Made by a program: the position numbers and the translations under genes. This document shows positions 4,793 to 7,426 of a stretch of 7,426 nt of DNA, piece after piece; positions within the stretch are counted from its first letter, which is position 1, and each line of letters starts with the position of its first letter. The DNA is taken from the NCBI GenBank assembly GCA_947165115.1, contig CAMUZD010000076.1:1-7426 (forward strand). The letters are read 5' to 3'. Source of the stretch: an uncultured Clostridia bacterium (GTDB lineage: Bacteria > Bacillota > Clostridia > Oscillospirales > Acutalibacteraceae). The notes under the pieces were generated by a model. The model was given only the letters and a program-made list of their open reading frames with translations. It did no database searches and had not been told where the DNA came from.

Positions 4793-7426
4793 TTAATTAA
4801 GGGATTTGCGCCGTTTTTTATAAGCCGGAAGATACATGCGGAATAAGAATACCGCCATGCTGAGGAACACCGCCGAGAATCCAACGATTCGGATTGAATC
4901 CGGATTGCCGCGTCCTCCGGTTTCGGGCAATGGCCCGATTGCCGAATCGGATTTATTGGTTACGGTTATTACACCGCCCGTGACGCCCTCGGTATTGTTT
5001 TCGCTGTAGGAGGTCGTATATCCGGGAACTGCAATTTCCTCAACATAATACTTATAGTTATAGACTGTGTCGGTATCTGTATCTGTCTCGGTAAGAATAA
5101 GATCGTCAAAAACCTTCTGCCAGCCGTTCTGATTATTCAGAGTGACAGACTGATAAGACTCGTCATATTCCTCTATATCATATACCGGATTATCCGGCAA
5201 AGTCCTTGATAAGCCGCGAACCATATAAGGATAAATGGTGTTTCCGCTGTTGGTGTATGGGAAAGTGGTGGTATTTATAGCATTGCCGCTGACAAAGTAG
5301 TTCAGCGTCAAATCCTCATCCGCCGGAACAGTACATGTCTGCTTACCGGTTTCTCTGGACCACCTGTTATTGTTGTTTACAGAGGCACCTTCAGTGAACG
5401 GATCATTTGTATAAGCATTACACGTTCTTACCTGGCTTGCAGTTGAAGTTACCGCAGTAGAGGTGTTTCCGTTTACGCTCAGGCTGAAACTTGCATTATT
5501 TGCATTATTCTGGCTTGAAAAATACGCTCTGAGAGTGAATGTTATCTCAGTTCCCGCAGGCACTTCAAATTGTTTCTGATACTCCGTATATGCTTGAGTC
5601 TGGGCATTGTTATTATTACTGATCGGTGCGGTAACATAAATGGTAACTGTGCGTTTTATCAAAGTTGAGGCTTCAACATGCCTCTTCATACTAATCGCAA
5701 CAGGCGGCAGAGAAGAGGTATCGGTAACAGCACCGCCGACTTTATTCTTCCACTGCTTTCTGACAGCAACGGCGCCGTTTTCGGGGAACACCCTGTTCGT
5801 GACACTCAGCGTTGCATCGTATGCCCTGACCGGATCGGAAATCTGCGCTATATAATAACCGTCGGGGCAGTTATTTTCTTTAATATAATATGTATATCTG
5901 TTATCATTAATATCCCTGATGGGAACGGTATATGTTTCACTGTAATCATTTGAATTGGAGAGAAGCGCTGATTCGGCAATTTCTTCGGTATCGCTGCCGT
6001 CTGCCTTTCGATACAGAGTAACGGTTACTGCAGGCAGAGTCGATGTATCGGTAATCTGATTCCCGGTCGAATCCTCCCATATCTTTTCAACGGTGATTTC
6101 CATATCATTCTTTCTCGAAAGGAAGGAAGCCTTACCGTTATTACCTAAAAGACCGTTTACCGTGGCGCTTGAATTCTCCGTGCCGTCATTTGACGCCGTA
6201 TAAGCGTAAGAATGGGAATCGGGAGCAGTCGAAGTGGTATTTTCGGTCTTTATTGTGCTGCTGACGAAATTATGAAGCTCATCCTTGACAACATCGAAAT
6301 AATAATCATTGTCGCCCGGAATCTCATAAGTTACCGTTGTCAGCGGGACCATATTTGAATCGAAGGCATTGGTGTAAGCCGGGCCTTCTTCAATTTCATT
6401 GGTAAAATCAACGCCGTAGGTCAGGGTTGTGGGCTCGGCCGGGATATACTCGCCGTTTCCGACATCCTCCCTGTCCGCGAAGGTAAACATCGCAACCTCT
6501 CTCGCGGGAAGGTTCCAGACAAGAGTCTGCTGACCGTTCTGGTCTTCGGTTATTGTTACCGTAGTATCAAAACCGCTGAATGTGTAGGTTCCGTCCTCAT
6601 CGGGATCCTCGCCCTGAATCGGCGGTTTACCGTTTTGTTTCAGGGTTATATCGGTTATATACATTCCCTCGCCGATGACATCGGTGAACTGAACGTCGCT
6701 GCTTTCGGTGCCCGAGCCCTCATGATTGACTATCGGAATCGTGTATTCCATCGAGCCCATCTTGATGATATTCGCCAGGGTTACGAATGCGTTCATCAGA
6801 ACCGCATAAGTATTGGCAAAGGTTACATAACCGTCGCCCTCATTGATATAGACGTAATTGTCGTCCGCAGAATAGTCCTTTTCCGTATATTTGGGAGCCC
6901 AGTCAGACTGAGCCATATAATATTTGATTTTCTCTGCCGAGGAAGCACCTGTTCCGTTTCTTCCTTCCACACCGACGAGATACCCGGGGTTAAGCAGGCA
7001 AGCGGTATAGTTGGCGTCAGCAGGGTCAGCGGGCTCAGCGATTCCGAGACCTATATTGAACCATTGAACATCAATATCTTTGCCGTTATTGTTATAATCT
7101 TCGTAAGCTTTGGCAAGCCTGTCGCGCCAGATAGCAGAGGTAAGTATTGCACCTGTTGCCATAAGTTCGTATTTGTCGCCGCCGGAGCTTGTCGTTATCG
7201 TATCGTTTCTGAGATCCGCAATATTTTCCGAATTCCAGTTTTTGCTCGCCAGGGTCGGCTCGCCGTCGGTAAGCATGATAACATAGGGTCTGCGCTCGAT
7301 ACCGTTATCCGACTCGGCCTCTATGTCTTCGATAAAATCTTTAACGCCCGCCGCTATACCGTATTGGGTGCTTGGTGCAGTCAGAGAGGTGACGAGCATT
7401 CGCCTTTCACGTGCTGCTTGTATGGC
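4793..7426 (-). CDS. VWA-domain tip adhesin of the pilus, LPETG-anchored (5' end missing)
   Basis: A large surface adhesin open through the right edge of the window: nine codons precede the internal ATG at 7399, so signal peptide and the first MIDAS motif (DxSxS) lie outside. Residues are counted from that ATG. Seen: the second half of a von Willebrand A domain with VIMLTDGEPT (about 40-49, metal-site Asp45), VQWFNIGLG and a long C-terminal part to about 215; a beta-rich linker domain (about 215-360) with FTDVIGEGMYIT and TLVWNLPA; CnaB domain 1 (432-536; expected isopeptide residues Lys439, Glu508, Asn535); CnaB domain 2 (541-816; Lys548, Glu788, Asn815), interrupted by an Asn/Thr-rich insertion of about 160 residues; LPETG (824-828), a membrane span and the basic tail YKKRRKSLN. 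This matches RrgA/SpaC-like tip pilins that bind host or matrix ligands through the VWA domain. First gene of the visible operon; ligand unknown. Confidence 0.93.
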   Translation of the reverse strand, partial: AIQAARERRMLVTSLTAPSTQYGIAAGVKDFIEDIEAESDNGIERRPYVIMLTDGEPTLASKNWNSENIADLRNDTITTSSGGDKYELMATGAILTSAIWRDRLAKAYEDYNNNGKDIDVQWFNIGLGIAEPADPADANYTACLLNPGYLVGVEGRNGTGASSAEKIKYYMAQSDWAPKYTEKDYSADDNYVYINEGDGYVTFANTYAVLMNAFVTLANIIKMGSMEYTIPIVNHEGSGTESSDVQFTDVIGEGMYITDITLKQNGKPPIQGEDPDEDGTYTFSGFDTTVTITEDQNGQQTLVWNLPAREVAMFTFADREDVGNGEYIPAEPTTLTYGVDFTNEIEEGPAYTNAFDSNMVPLTTVTYEIPGDNDYYFDVVKDELHNFVSSTIKTENTTSTAPDSHSYAYTASNDGTENSSATVNGLLGNNGKASFLSRKNDMEITVEKIWEDSTGNQITDTSTLPAVTVTLYRKADGSDTEEIAESALLSNSNDYSETYTVPIRDINDNRYTYYIKENNCPDGYYIAQISDPVRAYDATLSVTNRVFPENGAVAVRKQWKNKVGGAVTDTSSLPPVAISMKRHVEASTLIKRTVTIYVTAPISNNNNAQTQAYTEYQKQFEVPAGTEITFTLRAYFSSQNNANNASFSLSVNGNTSTAVTSTASQVRTCNAYTNDPFTEGASVNNNNRWSRETGKQTCTVPADEDLTLNYFVSGNAINTTTFPYTNSGNTIYPYMVRGLSRTLPDNPVYDIEEYDESYQSVTLNNQNGWQKVFDDLILTETDTDTDTVYNYKYYVEEIAVPGYTTSYSENNTEGVTGGVITVTNKSDSAIGPLPETGGRGNPDSIRIVGFSAVFLSMAVFLFRMYLPAYKKRRKSLN

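Overview
The window is a stretch of a Gram-positive (Firmicutes) chromosome, most likely from a gut-type Clostridia of the Oscillospiraceae/Lachnospiraceae kind. This rests on three things seen here: AGGAG-type ribosome binding sites, a YdbC/PC4-family gene of the Firmicutes type, and LPXTG-anchored pilins with their sortases. No 16S gene or other strong taxonomic marker is present, so the assignment is an inference.

Left side, plus strand (1-849): the 3' half of metA (homoserine O-acyltransferase, methionine biosynthesis), then a 108-base AT-rich gap holding a good sigma-A promoter, then a 71-codon gene for a single-stranded-DNA-binding PC4/YdbC-like protein. Two intrinsic terminators follow it and form the boundary with the convergent operon on the other strand.

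Right side, minus strand (851-7426), transcribed from right to left: a sortase-assembled pilus operon. In order of transcription it encodes (1) a large VWA-containing tip adhesin with two CnaB domains and LPETG (5' end outside the window); (2) the major backbone pilin with a fimbrial D2-type isopeptide domain, a SpaA/CnaB domain and LPSTG; (3) a class C, pilin-polymerising sortase; (4) a minor, probably basal, pilin with a Pro/Thr/Ser and Pro-Val stalk and LPQTG; (5) a second, divergent, non-class-C sortase. The last three genes overlap and are probably translationally coupled. The backbone-pilin and srtC genes are separated by a very stable GNRA-capped hairpin without a U-tract, which probably sets different expression levels for pilin and enzymes. 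The operon promoter and the start of the adhesin lie beyond base 7426.

How the genes would work together (known for the families, inferred for this locus): the pilins are exported by Sec. SrtC cleaves LPSTG/LPETG and joins backbone subunits through a pilin lysine, with the VWA adhesin at the tip. The minor pilin ends the fibre, and the second or a housekeeping sortase attaches it to peptidoglycan. The least ordinary parts are a roughly 160-residue Asn/Thr-rich insertion inside the second CnaB domain of the adhesin, the divergent second sortase, the SrtC lid without the usual Asp-Pro-aromatic motif, and the intercistronic hairpin.
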